Source: Prorocentrum cordatum (Eukaryota; Sar; Dinophyceae; Prorocentrales; Prorocentraceae). From it: 64,000 nucleotides of DNA. A program made the translations under genes and the position numbers. Position 1 is the stretch's first letter; every line of letters begins with the position of its first letter. Of this stretch, positions 20,423 to 30,239 are shown piece after piece. Location: NCBI GenBank assembly GCA_963575745.1, contig CAUYUJ010000769.1, forward strand, positions 524,001 to 588,000, read 5' to 3'. The notes beneath the pieces were generated by a model. It ran no database searches and had not been told where the DNA came from. It worked only from the letters and a program-made list of their open reading frames with translations.

Positions 20423-20830
20423 AAGCTCTCTTCTGCCCCTCCTGCCCCCAGCGCGCCCTCGCTGCGCGAGGCCCGCCTGCGCTCGACCGCGCTGGCGCTC
20501 GCCTTCGCTGCTGACTTGAACCAGTTCTCGAGTGGGGGCGCGGCTGCAGAACGGTTTTCCCCCCAAACTTGGTCTTCTCGTCAAGCCCGCGAAACATGCG
20601 ACGTCCTTCGTGTAGATTCGACGAGTAGATTAATTCTGGCGTGCAGCAATTCTCTAGTCGATCCCATACTCGAAGATTCTGGCACCCCTGGAACCCATCG
20701 TATTAGACGGCCTCTCGAGACGGCGCCGGAACCGATGGGCCCCCGTCCAATGGCGAGGGGGAACCGAAGGGTGGGACCATCCGAGGAGGGGAAGCACCGA
20801 TCTGGAATCGTCGACACATCGTCGATACAG
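20423..20830. other. No gene seen
   Basis: No convincing frame or repeat recognised. Confidence 0.4.
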
Positions 20831-21006
20831 GCCTCGGAACAAATTAGCAAACACATGCCACATTCATCCGTCAACGCCTCCCCCCCCCCAATGTTCAAAG
20901 TTGGCGGTGGGTCTGATGAGATGCACTTCGACCGCAGTCTCCCCCGCGCGTGCCAACATTGAGTTTGGGGGGAGGGGGAGTGTTCAGTAATTGTTTCCCC
21001 CTACCG
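20831..21006. mobile_element. Hairpin element family F, copy 1
   Basis: Arms AACGCCTCCCCC...AATGTTCAAAGTTGGC and GCCAACATTGAGTTTGGGGGGAGG...GTTCAG are inverted. Copy 2 at 42727-42903 is roughly 85% identical over ~175 bp by eye. Confidence 0.82.
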
Positions 21007-21919
21007 TAGTTCGGCGACAGGCCCCCGAAGGCGAATCTGGACGTTCCTGGGCGGTGTGTGCGCTGTCGTCGAGCCGCTATCGGCGATCCATGATCGATTG
21101 GGGTCGATGCGTCCACCCTGAGCCTGTCTACAGTCGGGGCCTTGACCTAAGGAACCCTAGATAAGGAACGAGGCCTTTTTTTTCCATAAGTTGAGCTTCG
21201 ATTTCGTATCGGCAACCTAAGGAACATCTGAGGCAAGCTGTGAAACACCGAAGGAACGCGGAGCCCCTCCCCAACGAGAAGGGCTCCTTCTTCAGGGTCC
21301 CGACCGTAGGGTCGATGCGTCCACCCTGAGCATGTCTACACCCAACGTTGCCCCTGAGTCCCTCAGGGGGACGGCGCACCAGAGCTCCCCTGGTGGTGGC
21401 CAGAAAGGGGGCGGCAACAGAGCTGCCAACTATTCGTGGCCCTCGGCCTCGCCCTCGTCATTCGAAGATAATTCACACCGTGCAAACGTGGTTCTTTTCA
21501 TGCCGACGCTGACCTCACGTGGCATCGCACCTGCAGGGAGGTGCAGCGGCCGAACCCGTGCCCGAACAGCTTCCCGCGCGTGATCGAAGCTGGCGCCTGA
21601 ACTTTCCCGAACGCGCTGGAGCGTGACCGATCAAACCAGTCTGCGGTTTGCGGTCCACGCGAGGTTCAAATTCCGGTCACCGCCTCGGTCGCAGTCCGGT
21701 CAGGCCCAAGCCTTCTCGGCTCTCAGGGGCCAAGCGCCACGCCTCACGCGCGGCGAACACATCCGTGCCCGCGCCCTCGCGGCCTGGCACCCCCGGGCGC
21801 CATCCCGCGCACACGCGTCCGCACAAAATACGCCCCCCGCGTGGAACTCCTCGAATACCCGCTCCGCGTCCGCAGGGTCGCGGCCCGCCGGGCCAGCGAG
21901 GCCGCGGACACGGACACGT
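21007..21919. repeat. Gene-free; 208-bp segment between 32-bp direct repeats
   Basis: 21101-21132 and 21309-21340 (GGGTCGATGCGTCCACCCTG, then AGCxTGTCTACA) differ at one base. Between them are several CTAAGGAAC motifs as at 2250 and 10160. 21341-21919 has no supported gene. Confidence 0.6.
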
Positions 21920-22085
21920 TCATCGAGGATCTGTCGAGGATCGAGGATCGAGGATCGGAGGATCGAGGATCGATCGAGGATCGGAGGATCGAGGATCGAG
22001 GATCTATCGAAGATCTATCGAGGATCGAGGATCGATCGAGGATCGAGGATCAAGGATCTATCGAGGCTCGAGGAGCGGAGGATCG
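21920..22085. repeat. (GAGGATC)n minisatellite with GATCGATC variants
   Basis: About 165 bp of GAGGATCGAGGATCGGAG-type units of seven bases with irregular ATCTATC inserts. Confidence 0.95.
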
Positions 22086-22240
22086 ACAGAGCTGCGCCCC
22101 CCTGACGTCATTGACGCGCCCGGGCCGCGGGCCGTCACCCCTCCGCGCTACTCGCACCCCGCGAGGAGCGCGAGGCGCGCCCGGGCTGCGCCTCCGCGCC
22201 TCGCGTGCCGCCGCCCCGGGAGGGAGAAGGGCGGCCCCTG

Positions 22241-22531
22241 TGTTCCCTGGACGATGACGTTGACGAAGTGTATGGTGCTCTTTCCTGGCTAAACCCTGAC
22301 TCGGCAACCCCCAGGCGTCCGTCTATCAGCACGGTGACCCTCCAGGTATATACAGGAAGGGATGAGAGGATGATGGGAAGGGTATGGGAATGGGTCGGAT
22401 CGGGCTTAGTGAAGAGAGAAAGGACTTGAGCCAAAGTGGTTATGGTCCGGTCCCCTCACCTGTAAACACTCTCAAGCTCAAGGACTTTGTGAACTCACCA
22501 AAGTCATACGCCAGAGGCACTCAAACGCACA
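22241..22531 (-). repeat. 3' LTR (291 bp)
   Basis: Same length and apparently one mismatch from the other LTR. It contains a DinoSL-like stretch at 22445-22425. No clear polypurine tract precedes it on the minus strand (22550-22532), which is unusual. Confidence 0.95.
22425..22445 (-). promoter_or_regulatory. DinoSL-like sequence in the 3' LTR
   Basis: Minus strand reads CCATAACCACTTTGGCTCAAG, 18 of 21 bases as in the spliced leader, including the last eleven. The other LTR has the same sequence at 32699-32679. Confidence 0.65.
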
Positions 22532-22883
22532 GTGCCACGAAAAACAGTGAGCTTGAAGTGATGAGGACCAGACCATCCACTCTGCCTGGAGGGTCATCTG
22601 AAACTAGTGAAACACGACGTGGCACAAGGGACTCCGTCCTCGTACCCAAGGCAACTCTCTCTCTTGCACCGGCAACAACAGCGTACTTGGAGCGCGAGGT
22701 CGCTCCTCTCTGGCCAGACGGCGTTCCTAGAAAAGGCAGTCGCCGGCGCTGCGAGAGTCGGACGCAGAGGCAAAATTGAAAGAGCTCCTCTAGCGCTGAT
22801 CGCGCCATGGAGCCCTTGTCGGCTGCGCCTCTGGGAGTGCCCAGAGCAAAAAGGTGGGAGGAGACAGCGCACCGTGGGGAAGC

Positions 22884-24190
22884 CTACTGGAGCTGTCGCC
22901 TCGATTCGGCTCTGGAACGCCCCTTGGTCCTGGGGTCCTCTTTTCTTTCCTGGATAGCGGATTCCTCCGCCGAAAGACGAAGCATGCCTGACTTGAGCAT
23001 AGTCAACTGAGCGGCATTAGTCTTGGCTAGATCCGATTTGGTCATACAATCTACGGGCATCAGTGGATGCGGCATCCAGCGGATCGCGCTTCCGATTTTC
23101 TCCATAGATGTCCTGGCCACCGCTAAGTCTATGGCTGCCCGCCGGTCCGACTTGGACCCCGCCGTGAGCTTTGAGAGCGTGTCGTATATACCCTTTGCGT
23201 CGACCACGCTCAGGTTCCCGGACTGTGGCTCCCCAAGAACCTGGCACTCGTCCTTTGAGATGGCGACGAAAGGACCTATGTGCTCTCTCCACCTTTCGTG
23301 GACCACGTTTCCTCGAACTACGTCCAGCAACAATATTTGAAGCCACTCGGCCTCTCCTAGAGCGCTGGACAATGAAAGGGTCTCCCCAGCGAGGGTGGAA
23401 GATACCTGTCGCCTGACTTTCCCAGACCTCCACGCAATCGGAGTGACGCGGGCCCGGGACCCGTGGGCCAGGGAATTGTCGGCAACATATATCTGCCAAG
23501 CCTCCTGAGGATGTTGCAGACCATCTTTGTCCTCCGCCCCCACTCCACCGCAATCGCTGGCAGCCGCCAGGACGAATCCGTCCGGCTTGAAACGCCACAC
23601 GATGACGGGAAGCGAGGCCGTCGAGCGGAGATGATCCACCATCTTGTTGGCATCGAGCAAGTCGCGAACGCAAGGGCGGTTGACCTTCGTGGCTAATATG
23701 GAAGCCGCGCCGGCGGCCTCCGCCCTGGTCTCGCGACCTACCCACTGCAGCTTATAGACAAGGGACCTAAAGGCTGCTACTTCGCCTCCTAGCAGAGGGG
23801 CCCCGTGGTCTCCTTTCCTGCCGCGGGCCAGAGGGATCTTCTGGAGTTGCTCTAAAATGTATTTTTCTTGATCCACCAGAATACGATCCCCGTCTAACCT
23901 CAATCTCCTCCCGATGTACTCCACCCCTTCCGCGTCCAGTAGACGCATCTTCCCGAAAGTAAACCTTGACTTGAAGGGCTTGATGTACTGATCTTCTGAC
24001 CCGGGCTTGAACGCGATGGCCCAGTCAGTCGTCGACTTCGACGAGCACTTGGGCCTCCAGCCCGCGGTCGGAGCGCTTCACAAACCAGCAGGGCTCTAAC
24101 TTGGTCCGCTCGGCCCTGAGTGTGCATGAAGTTAGCTGCAGTGCGGTGAAAGGCTAACGGGGCATCAAGCCCGTAAACTGGAGCTATGAG
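22884..24190 (-). pseudogene. Copia RT C-terminal part and RNase H (frame-broken)
   Basis: The RT frame of pol is lost after APVYGLDAPLAFHRT near 24130. The catalytic stretch VLVEVDD is visible in a second frame near 24030-24010, stopped at once by TGA. From about 24005 a third frame (FTFGKMRLLDAEG and on) runs to 22884. That frame carries the copia RNase H: ASDCGGVGAEDKD, STLAGETLSLSSALGEAEWL and VVDAKGIYDTLSK, the D-E-D set, with MPHPLMPVDCMTKSDL as in the usual tail. So at least two small indels disrupt the RT. Confidence that the domain belongs to the same polyprotein is high because the parts follow one another without gaps. Confidence 0.85.
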
Positions 24191-27100
24191 CTCAATGAGA
24201 GATCCTGGTGGCACTGGCACCCCGTCACATGGTTCGACGAAAACCCGACCGCGAGCCCTCTTCAAGGGCTCAGACTGGCAAAACGCGTTTTTGATATCGC
24301 CAATGTATATCGTCAACTTATACATGAGCGCCACCACCAGAAACAGCATAAGAGCTTCCATGCGGGGGGTTGGGGCGTAAACCTGGAGCTCGCACGTGTC
24401 CTCATCTTGGTGCCCACGAACACACCACCTAGATTTAGCCTTAGGTTTAGCAAACGTCCCCTCTTGTGGTTTCCACCTTCTCACCATGCGGCTGGACACG
24501 ATTCGACTCGGGAAGAGCCTCCTAAGCTCTTTCGCCTTGTCCGGAGGATGGACGATGACGGCACTAGTCCCCTCAGCTATGGCCTTCCACTCGGCCGAGT
24601 CCGAAACGTCGAACTCTTTCTTTTCCTCGGGGTTCAGATTTTTGTAGTGGACCTCGGCTCCCCGGTTGGTCAAAAGCGAGAGGGAACAATCGCCAGACTC
24701 GTGGGGGACTATCTCCACATCGGCGTTGCCATTGGAGTAGGTGATCCAGGATCCGCTCCAGCCCTCCTCCTGGAGTCTTTGATCCAAGCCTTGAAAAACG
24801 GCTCCAGGACCCGGACCGCTGCTGGAGCAAGCCTCAAAGAACGCGTCAGCCACGGCAGTGGCCTCCTCGGGTCCTGAAGCAACTAAGGTATCCACAAGAG
24901 CCGTGCTCGAGGGAGGGCCTGGTGAGCGAGATCTGGCACGAGGATGCTGTGGCACCGATTCTAACTCCGAGACCTGCTGCTGAACTCTACCTGCTGGAGT
25001 CCCCCGGAAAGTCTCTCCTGGAGTGAGCCTGGACAGTCTATACCCGTCTAACTGTCGATTGTGCCTCACAGCTTCCTGCATCTCGCGCAGGATCCGACCG
25101 GGGTCTGAATCGGCATTGCGATGTTGGCTCGCTGTATCGGCTATGCTCAATCTCCGAGGATTGATGGGCGGAGCCGTGTCGATAGCGCCACTAGACGGCT
25201 CGGGCAACTCTCCGGAGGGAGCGGCCCCGGGCTCTGTGGCGCGCCCTCTCTTCTCTCCCTGTGGTGGAGGAGGGGGCCTTCGTCGCGTGCTCCTGCCCGC
25301 GGCGCCGTCCCTCTCCGACGCGGTGCGGGACGCAGCGCCTGACGGTGCAAGAGAGTCCCTTGACTCAGATCGAGACAGAACCCCGGAGTTAGCTGGACCA
25401 GAGGAGACTTCTCTGGACATTTGACCTCCCCCTGGCCCAGGATCCCTGGTGTCGTCCGAGGGAGCCACTTCTTCTCCCTCCGGAATGGGAGAGAGTCCCG
25501 GAGGAGCCTCGAGAGCCGGACCCTCTCGTCCCGCTCTGCCTCCTCGGGGGTCCTCTTCCGTTCCAGAAGGCGGTTGAGGTGATCGCTCGAGCGATTCTCC
25601 GGCGGCCGCCCCTGAGTCCCTCTCTAGATCAGGAACGTCAACTCCGGGACCGTCTTCCATGGGCCCCCCCAGGTCCCAAGCTTCCGGAGGAGGAGGGCCT
25701 TCGGAGGCCACGTTGGTTCCCGCTCGGTGGCCACTGACCTGGGCCTCTCTGAGAAGCTGTTGAATGGCGGGATCCGCCATAACTTCCCCCCCCCTGGATT
25801 CTTCCGTGTTCGCCGGCCTGACTTGCTCCGATGAGCATTTCCAGAGCCTCGATCGCATCGCGACCCATATGGTTCCACCGTTTTGAATCACGACGAGCCC
25901 TGGCCCAACCCACCTATCCTTCTGTAAGGCGTAGGTCTTTTGTCCCCCCTCTGGCGCTCTGCGCCATACGTAGACCCACTGCCCAGGCACAAAATGCTTA
26001 TCCCGATGGGTGGGCGCCTTGACAGCGCTGGCCAACTTCTTTAAACTGGAACTTTCAAACAGCTCCTTGCGAGCATGCCGGCGAATGGCATCTCGCCTCG
26101 CGAACTCCGCTGACGCGGTGTCTCGGTCCCAGGACCCGGGAGATAGATCCTCGACTCCAACGACCTGAATCGGATCGTCGGCCAAAATATCGTTGGGAAT
26201 CCTGGGGTTTCTCCCGAAAACGAGTTGATAGGGAGTAAAGCCCCCCCGATGCAGGTATCTGTTCTTGGCCGCGGTGACCTCGTGAACCAGTGTTTCGAGT
26301 TCCGGCACCGTGGTGACGAGGGTCGTCTCGGAGGCTTTGAGCAGAATTTCTTTCACCCATCCTCCGTGCCTTTCTGCCCTGCCGTTCTGCCAGGGACTCT
26401 CGGAGTCCGTGATATGGTGAAATATCCCTAAATGTTCCACTCCCCTCTCGAATTGTCCCTTGAACTCGGGACCGCCATCTGTGATGGCGAACACTGGCGG
26501 GCCGAAAGGTCTTACCCAGGCACGCATGAACGCTTGCCAGGCGCCGAGAGCCGTGCCGTCGTAGAGCTCCACAACCTGAAAGTTTGTCCCGTGACATATA
26601 ACATTGAGAAAGGCCAGCTTTTGGTCCTTGAACGCGAGGTAAAACGTGTCGAGAGCGATGATTTTGTTAAACTCAAACGTCTTCGGGACCGCGGCTGGCC
26701 GACAAGCGGCCGTCCTGGAATGGGCCTGGCAGTCCCCGCATGTGAACTCATCCCGGACGTATCGCAAAACCTCTGGCTTCGCCTGGGCCGCCTTGAGTAT
26801 TTTAAGAAAGACGTCTTTGTGGGGGTGAGCTAGATTCACATGAACTTTGTGTATCATACGCTTCACCGGGGCTGTGATGACGAATTTCTCGTCTTCGGGC
26901 CCCGGACCTTCCTCGGCTTCCGCTTCCTCGCCCTGTTCGTCGTCAGGGCGGGCGTCCTCGCCCCCTCCGGCTGCCGCCTCGGTAGGGCTGGAAGCCTCCC
27001 CAGTCCCCGTAGGAAAACATAACCCCCCTGGCGGCTCAACAAGGAGCTGGTACTGTGGCCTTCTGACCACTCTGACCTCCTCGGAGGTGGGACCCGGGTG

Positions 27101-28144
27101 AGTATCTTCCACGCTAGACCTGATAGCCTCGGCCAGGGCCCTCGCGAACTTTGGCGGATAAGCGCGAGCTTTCGATGTCATTCCTCCCCCGATCAACTGA
27201 GCGTGCACGTGATCCCCGGAACACTTGGCGGAGGAGAAACGATCCAGGAACCTGGGGCAGTTAGACATCAAACGGGTCGGCTTCCGAGACAAATCCCCGC
27301 TCTTGTCGACACTGAGACCGAAGTAACACATATCTATATTGGTGTGTTCTACCCCTTCCAGTCCCAAAATGTGCTGAACGGCCTGGGTCGACCAGGAGGA
27401 TGCACCTGAGGGGTGCTCAAAAGCGAACTTGCGGCCGCCTTCGACCTGTATCATAGCGATCTCCATGGCAAAACCTAGGAGAAGCAGTGCTTCGGCATCC
27501 TTCTGCCGCTGCGCTTCGGTTATCTCCCGATGAGCATATGCGTTCCTGGATATCGAAAATGGGCCACAAGGAGGTTCCAGGAGGACCATCCAGGGCTCCT
27601 TCTTCCTCACCAAGGCTTCAAACCTGTCTCGATCCCCCTTCCTAGTGAAATCCCAGCCTCCCTCCTTATCAAAGCTGCCTAGACAGGAAATCCCCGCGCG
27701 CTGAGCAAACCGCGCTACCCGCGGAGGAGAAAAGACCTCCATGAAGGCCCGATTCCGCAAGTGGGTCCTAAAACACTTAGTGAGCTTATATCGTTCAGAG
27801 ATGCCGGAATCTCTAAGCATGTCTTTCTTTTGACGTCGGGTCATCATAACTTCTGATTCGTCGGAAAAGGGATCGTGGAAGATGGCGTCATCGAGCTCTG
27901 GACACACGAATCGAACCTTTCCTTTTTCTTCCCCTTTCCATTCGATATCGAAGTGGTCCTGAAAGGCCTGACATCTTTCAGAGGCTACCTCGAAGAGACT
28001 GCAGAGATTGGCGTCCCCCGTCCTGGTACTGGCTCCCTCGGATCCCGGGGCGCTCCGGACAGCGCTCGAGATCGGCTCTACCGCTTCTGGCCGCCCTTGT
28101 CCCACCTCTGGTCGCCGCTGTCCCAGCCGTCCCACGACTTCCAC
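23900..28144 (-). CDS. Copia Pol: PPC-domain, integrase, RT N-terminal part
   Basis: A frame of about 1414 codons; no ATG marks its start (it opens at a non-ATG codon), so it is presumably made by frameshifting or as part of a polyprotein. Residues ~120-340: FMEVFSPPRVARFAQRAG, PWMVLLEPPCGPFS and FAFEHPSGASSW, reminiscent of motifs I, IV and VI of C5 DNA methyltransferases. Residues ~430-475: integrase zinc finger H435, H440, C469, C472. Integrase core D499 (ALDT), D556 (TDGGPE), E591 (NGRAERHGG), spacing 56 and 34. A long proline/glutamate-rich linker follows, then the RT start (SRWCVRGHQD; IGDIKNAFCQSEP with the first catalytic D). After about 24130 the frame is wrong and the residual ~80 codons are not meaningful. 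It would integrate and copy the element. Confidence 0.88.
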   Translation of the reverse strand: MEVVGRLGQRRPEVGQGRPEAVEPISSAVRSAPGSEGASTRTGDANLCSLFEVASERCQAFQDHFDIEWKGEEKGKVRFVCPELDDAIFHDPFSDESEVMMTRRQKKDMLRDSGISERYKLTKCFRTHLRNRAFMEVFSPPRVARFAQRAGISCLGSFDKEGGWDFTRKGDRDRFEALVRKKEPWMVLLEPPCGPFSISRNAYAHREITEAQRQKDAEALLLLGFAMEIAMIQVEGGRKFAFEHPSGASSWSTQAVQHILGLEGVEHTNIDMCYFGLSVDKSGDLSRKPTRLMSNCPRFLDRFSSAKCSGDHVHAQLIGGGMTSKARAYPPKFARALAEAIRSSVEDTHPGPTSEEVRVVRRPQYQLLVEPPGGLCFPTGTGEASSPTEAAAGGGEDARPDDEQGEEAEAEEGPGPEDEKFVITAPVKRMIHKVHVNLAHPHKDVFLKILKAAQAKPEVLRYVRDEFTCGDCQAHSRTAACRPAAVPKTFEFNKIIALDTFYLAFKDQKLAFLNVICHGTNFQVVELYDGTALGAWQAFMRAWVRPFGPPVFAITDGGPEFKGQFERGVEHLGIFHHITDSESPWQNGRAERHGGWVKEILLKASETTLVTTVPELETLVHEVTAAKNRYLHRGGFTPYQLVFGRNPRIPNDILADDPIQVVGVEDLSPGSWDRDTASAEFARRDAIRRHARKELFESSSLKKLASAVKAPTHRDKHFVPGQWVYVWRRAPEGGQKTYALQKDRWVGPGLVVIQNGGTIWVAMRSRLWKCSSEQVRPANTEESRGGEVMADPAIQQLLREAQVSGHRAGTNVASEGPPPPEAWDLGGPMEDGPGVDVPDLERDSGAAAGESLERSPQPPSGTEEDPRGGRAGREGPALEAPPGLSPIPEGEEVAPSDDTRDPGPGGGQMSREVSSGPANSGVLSRSESRDSLAPSGAASRTASERDGAAGRSTRRRPPPPPQGEKRGRATEPGAAPSGELPEPSSGAIDTAPPINPRRLSIADTASQHRNADSDPGRILREMQEAVRHNRQLDGYRLSRLTPGETFRGTPAGRVQQQVSELESVPQHPRARSRSPGPPSSTALVDTLVASGPEEATAVADAFFEACSSSGPGPGAVFQGLDQRLQEEGWSGSWITYSNGNADVEIVPHESGDCSLSLLTNRGAEVHYKNLNPEEKKEFDVSDSAEWKAIAEGTSAVIVHPPDKAKELRRLFPSRIVSSRMVRRWKPQEGTFAKPKAKSRWCVRGHQDEDTCELQVYAPTPRMEALMLFLVVALMYKLTIYIGDIKNAFCQSEPLKRARGRVFVEPCDGVPVPPGSLIELIAPVYGLDAPLAFHRTAANFMHTQGRADQVRALLVCEALRPRAGGPSARRSRRLTGPSRSSPGQKISTSSPSSQGLLSGRCVYWTRKGWSTSGGD

Positions 28145-29784
28145 CCCGCTGCCGTCCAGCCATCCCGCGCCAGACGGTCCTTGTCGCGCTTGGCCGCCTC
28201 CTCCGCGTCCTTCCGGCGCTGGTCCCGCGCCTGCTTCTCCTCGGGCGACTCCTTCCAGGGATCTCCTTGCTCGGCAGAGGGCCTCGAAAGGTGAGAAGGT
28301 CGCTTCTGCGGAGCCGCCGCTGCCAACTGTTGTGAAGGCAAGGCCGATCCTGGAAGATCGATGCTGCTGATCGTGGTAGAAGACAGCAGGTTGCCCCTCT
28401 GGTCCATCAGGCCCGTCGGGTTGTCCGGTCCCTTGCCGTGACCCTTCGTCTGTCCCTGCGGCTCCTGCAAAGGTGGTGCTGCCGCGTAGTTCGGGTAGGC
28501 TGCAACCAACGGCGCGGTCGCGATCATCTGGAAGGACGCCTCCGGTGGAGCCTGCTGCGCTGCAAGATGCGGGGTAGTAGCTATCGACGTCTGGTGTCCT
28601 CCGTCTGGTGTCCCGATGTAGTGGTGAGGAACTCCTCCATGAGCGCCCGGTCCACCTGGAAGGACTGAGAGAGCACCTCCGCCGCCGTTGGGAAGAACCA
28701 CTGAGGCGAACCCTTTTCCCGGCATTGCTGGCTCTGCCATCGCCGATGGGATTGGTCTCGCTGGGCCTGGCTGCATCTCCTGCTTCGACTCTGGCTGCTG
28801 TGACGATTGTCCCGGTGACTGTGACTGCTGCTCCTTGATCAAGAACTGCTCATTGACCGGGCTCTGGGCCTGCACCTGGGACTGGAGTAGCGCCATCGCG
28901 TGCATCTGGCCGGACGTCACCTTCGTCAGCTGGCTGATCGCATTCTGCTGCTCCTCCTGCTTGGCGCTCATGTCCCTCAGCATCCGCATCACCTCTGAGA
29001 GATCCCCGCCGTTCTCTGGCTTCCGACTGCGCGGCTCCCGAGGAGTAGCTGGCCCTGACGCTGCCGCTGCCGCTGCGGCCTCTTGTCGTTGAAGCTGCTT
29101 CTTGCGGCGCAGGTCGCCCTCCGCCTCGCTCATCACCCAGTCCGCCCGGTCGGCCTCGCTCGCTCGGGTGCACTGCTGAGCGGCTCCCGACTCGGCCTGG
29201 GCTGGCCAAGGCGGTGGTACTCCAGCGGGCGTGACTCCGCGAGTGCCGGGCGGCGGCGCTGGAGCGGCCACCAGAGCTCGCCATTCTGGGTCGGCGCCCT
29301 TCTGTTGAGCGAAGCCCCGCCCACAGAGCGAGCACGCCGCAGTCCTGCGCTTGCACAAGCATGTCACGTCTGGCTCCTTCTTCGTCTTGTCTGGCTTCTT
29401 GTCGAGGTATCCAACTCGCATGGTGCAGTCCGAGCAGACCCACCAGGCACCATATCCATTGCAGCCGTAGTCGACGCTGATCGGAGGATGCCAACAAGTA
29501 AAGTAGGCCTGGGGCACGACCTTGAGCGACTTCGGCAGGTTGGTGGGCCAGAATCTGCGCGTCACCATCATGCGTCCAAACTCGTCGGCGAGCTTGTTGA
29601 GCCAGAACATGGTGCTGCCGACCATGCATGCCCAACCGCGCTGAGCTTTGTTGAGGTGGTCCGGTACCGTCGTGCCCGTCACAGCGTACGTCCAGGTCGT
29701 GTCGGTGCCGGCCACCTGCTCGGCCATGGTGGCCGGGCGCCTCTCGCGAAGCTGAGCCTCGGTAGGTTGCGCCTTCCTCGGCAT
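28078..29784 (-). CDS. Cysteine-rich extra ORF between protease and integrase
   Basis: First ATG of this frame is at 29784 (MPRKAQPTEAQL), giving about 568 residues; the frame stays open upstream to about 29874 with non-ATG codons. N-terminal ~60-190: a cysteine-bearing domain (YFTCWHPP, WWVCSDCTMRVGY, VTCLCKRR, CSLCGRGF), probably zinc-binding. The rest is Q/P/A-rich and ends in a charged, tryptophan-rich tail (WTAAGWKSWDGWDSGDQRW). I do not recognise the family. It lies in a frame different from protease and Pol, although those two share one frame, and a leader-like GCTCATTGGCTCAAG sits at its upstream edge. Either an acquired cassette or an element-specific accessory protein. Confidence 0.55.
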   Translation of the reverse strand: MPRKAQPTEAQLRERRPATMAEQVAGTDTTWTYAVTGTTVPDHLNKAQRGWACMVGSTMFWLNKLADEFGRMMVTRRFWPTNLPKSLKVVPQAYFTCWHPPISVDYGCNGYGAWWVCSDCTMRVGYLDKKPDKTKKEPDVTCLCKRRTAACSLCGRGFAQQKGADPEWRALVAAPAPPPGTRGVTPAGVPPPWPAQAESGAAQQCTRASEADRADWVMSEAEGDLRRKKQLQRQEAAAAAAASGPATPREPRSRKPENGGDLSEVMRMLRDMSAKQEEQQNAISQLTKVTSGQMHAMALLQSQVQAQSPVNEQFLIKEQQSQSPGQSSQQPESKQEMQPGPARPIPSAMAEPAMPGKGFASVVLPNGGGGALSVLPGGPGAHGGVPHHYIGTPDGGHQTSIATTPHLAAQQAPPEASFQMIATAPLVAAYPNYAAAPPLQEPQGQTKGHGKGPDNPTGLMDQRGNLLSSTTISSIDLPGSALPSQQLAAAAPQKRPSHLSRPSAEQGDPWKESPEEKQARDQRRKDAEEAAKRDKDRLARDGWTAAGWKSWDGWDSGDQRWDKGGQKR

Positions 29785-30239
29785 CGCGACTGCCGACACC
29801 TGAGAGCTGTCGAACTCGGTGGCATGTGCCGACAGCGTCGTCGAAATCGAGATTGGCCCAGATGCTTGAGCCAATGAGCTGCCCGAACGCGAACGACGTC
29901 AATAGACAACCCACTCTCCATGTGCTGCTTCTCGACCGGGTCTCCGATCTGGACCAGGTCGCGCTCGTGGTGCTGCTCTTTCCTACTTCCTCTCCTGATG
30001 CGTCTCCCTTAGTGTGGCGGTGACCCGATCCAGATCGAAGATCCGAAGTCCGACAGTGCTTGTTTTCCCCGAACGGCGTCCCCGACCCCTCCGTGTCTTC
30101 CGGAACGCCCAAGCTGGAAACGGTAGGACCCGGACCCAGGACCTTAGGGTCGCCACGGCCAGACTCGGCTAGGCTCTCTCGGCCCCCCTGGTCGCTGCTG
30201 GAGGTGAGGTAGAAAGGCGTGTACTTTCCCGAGCTGCCT

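Noticed and set aside
21660-21680. GAGGTTCAAATTCCGG, like a tRNA B box
   Set aside because: No A box or cloverleaf around it.
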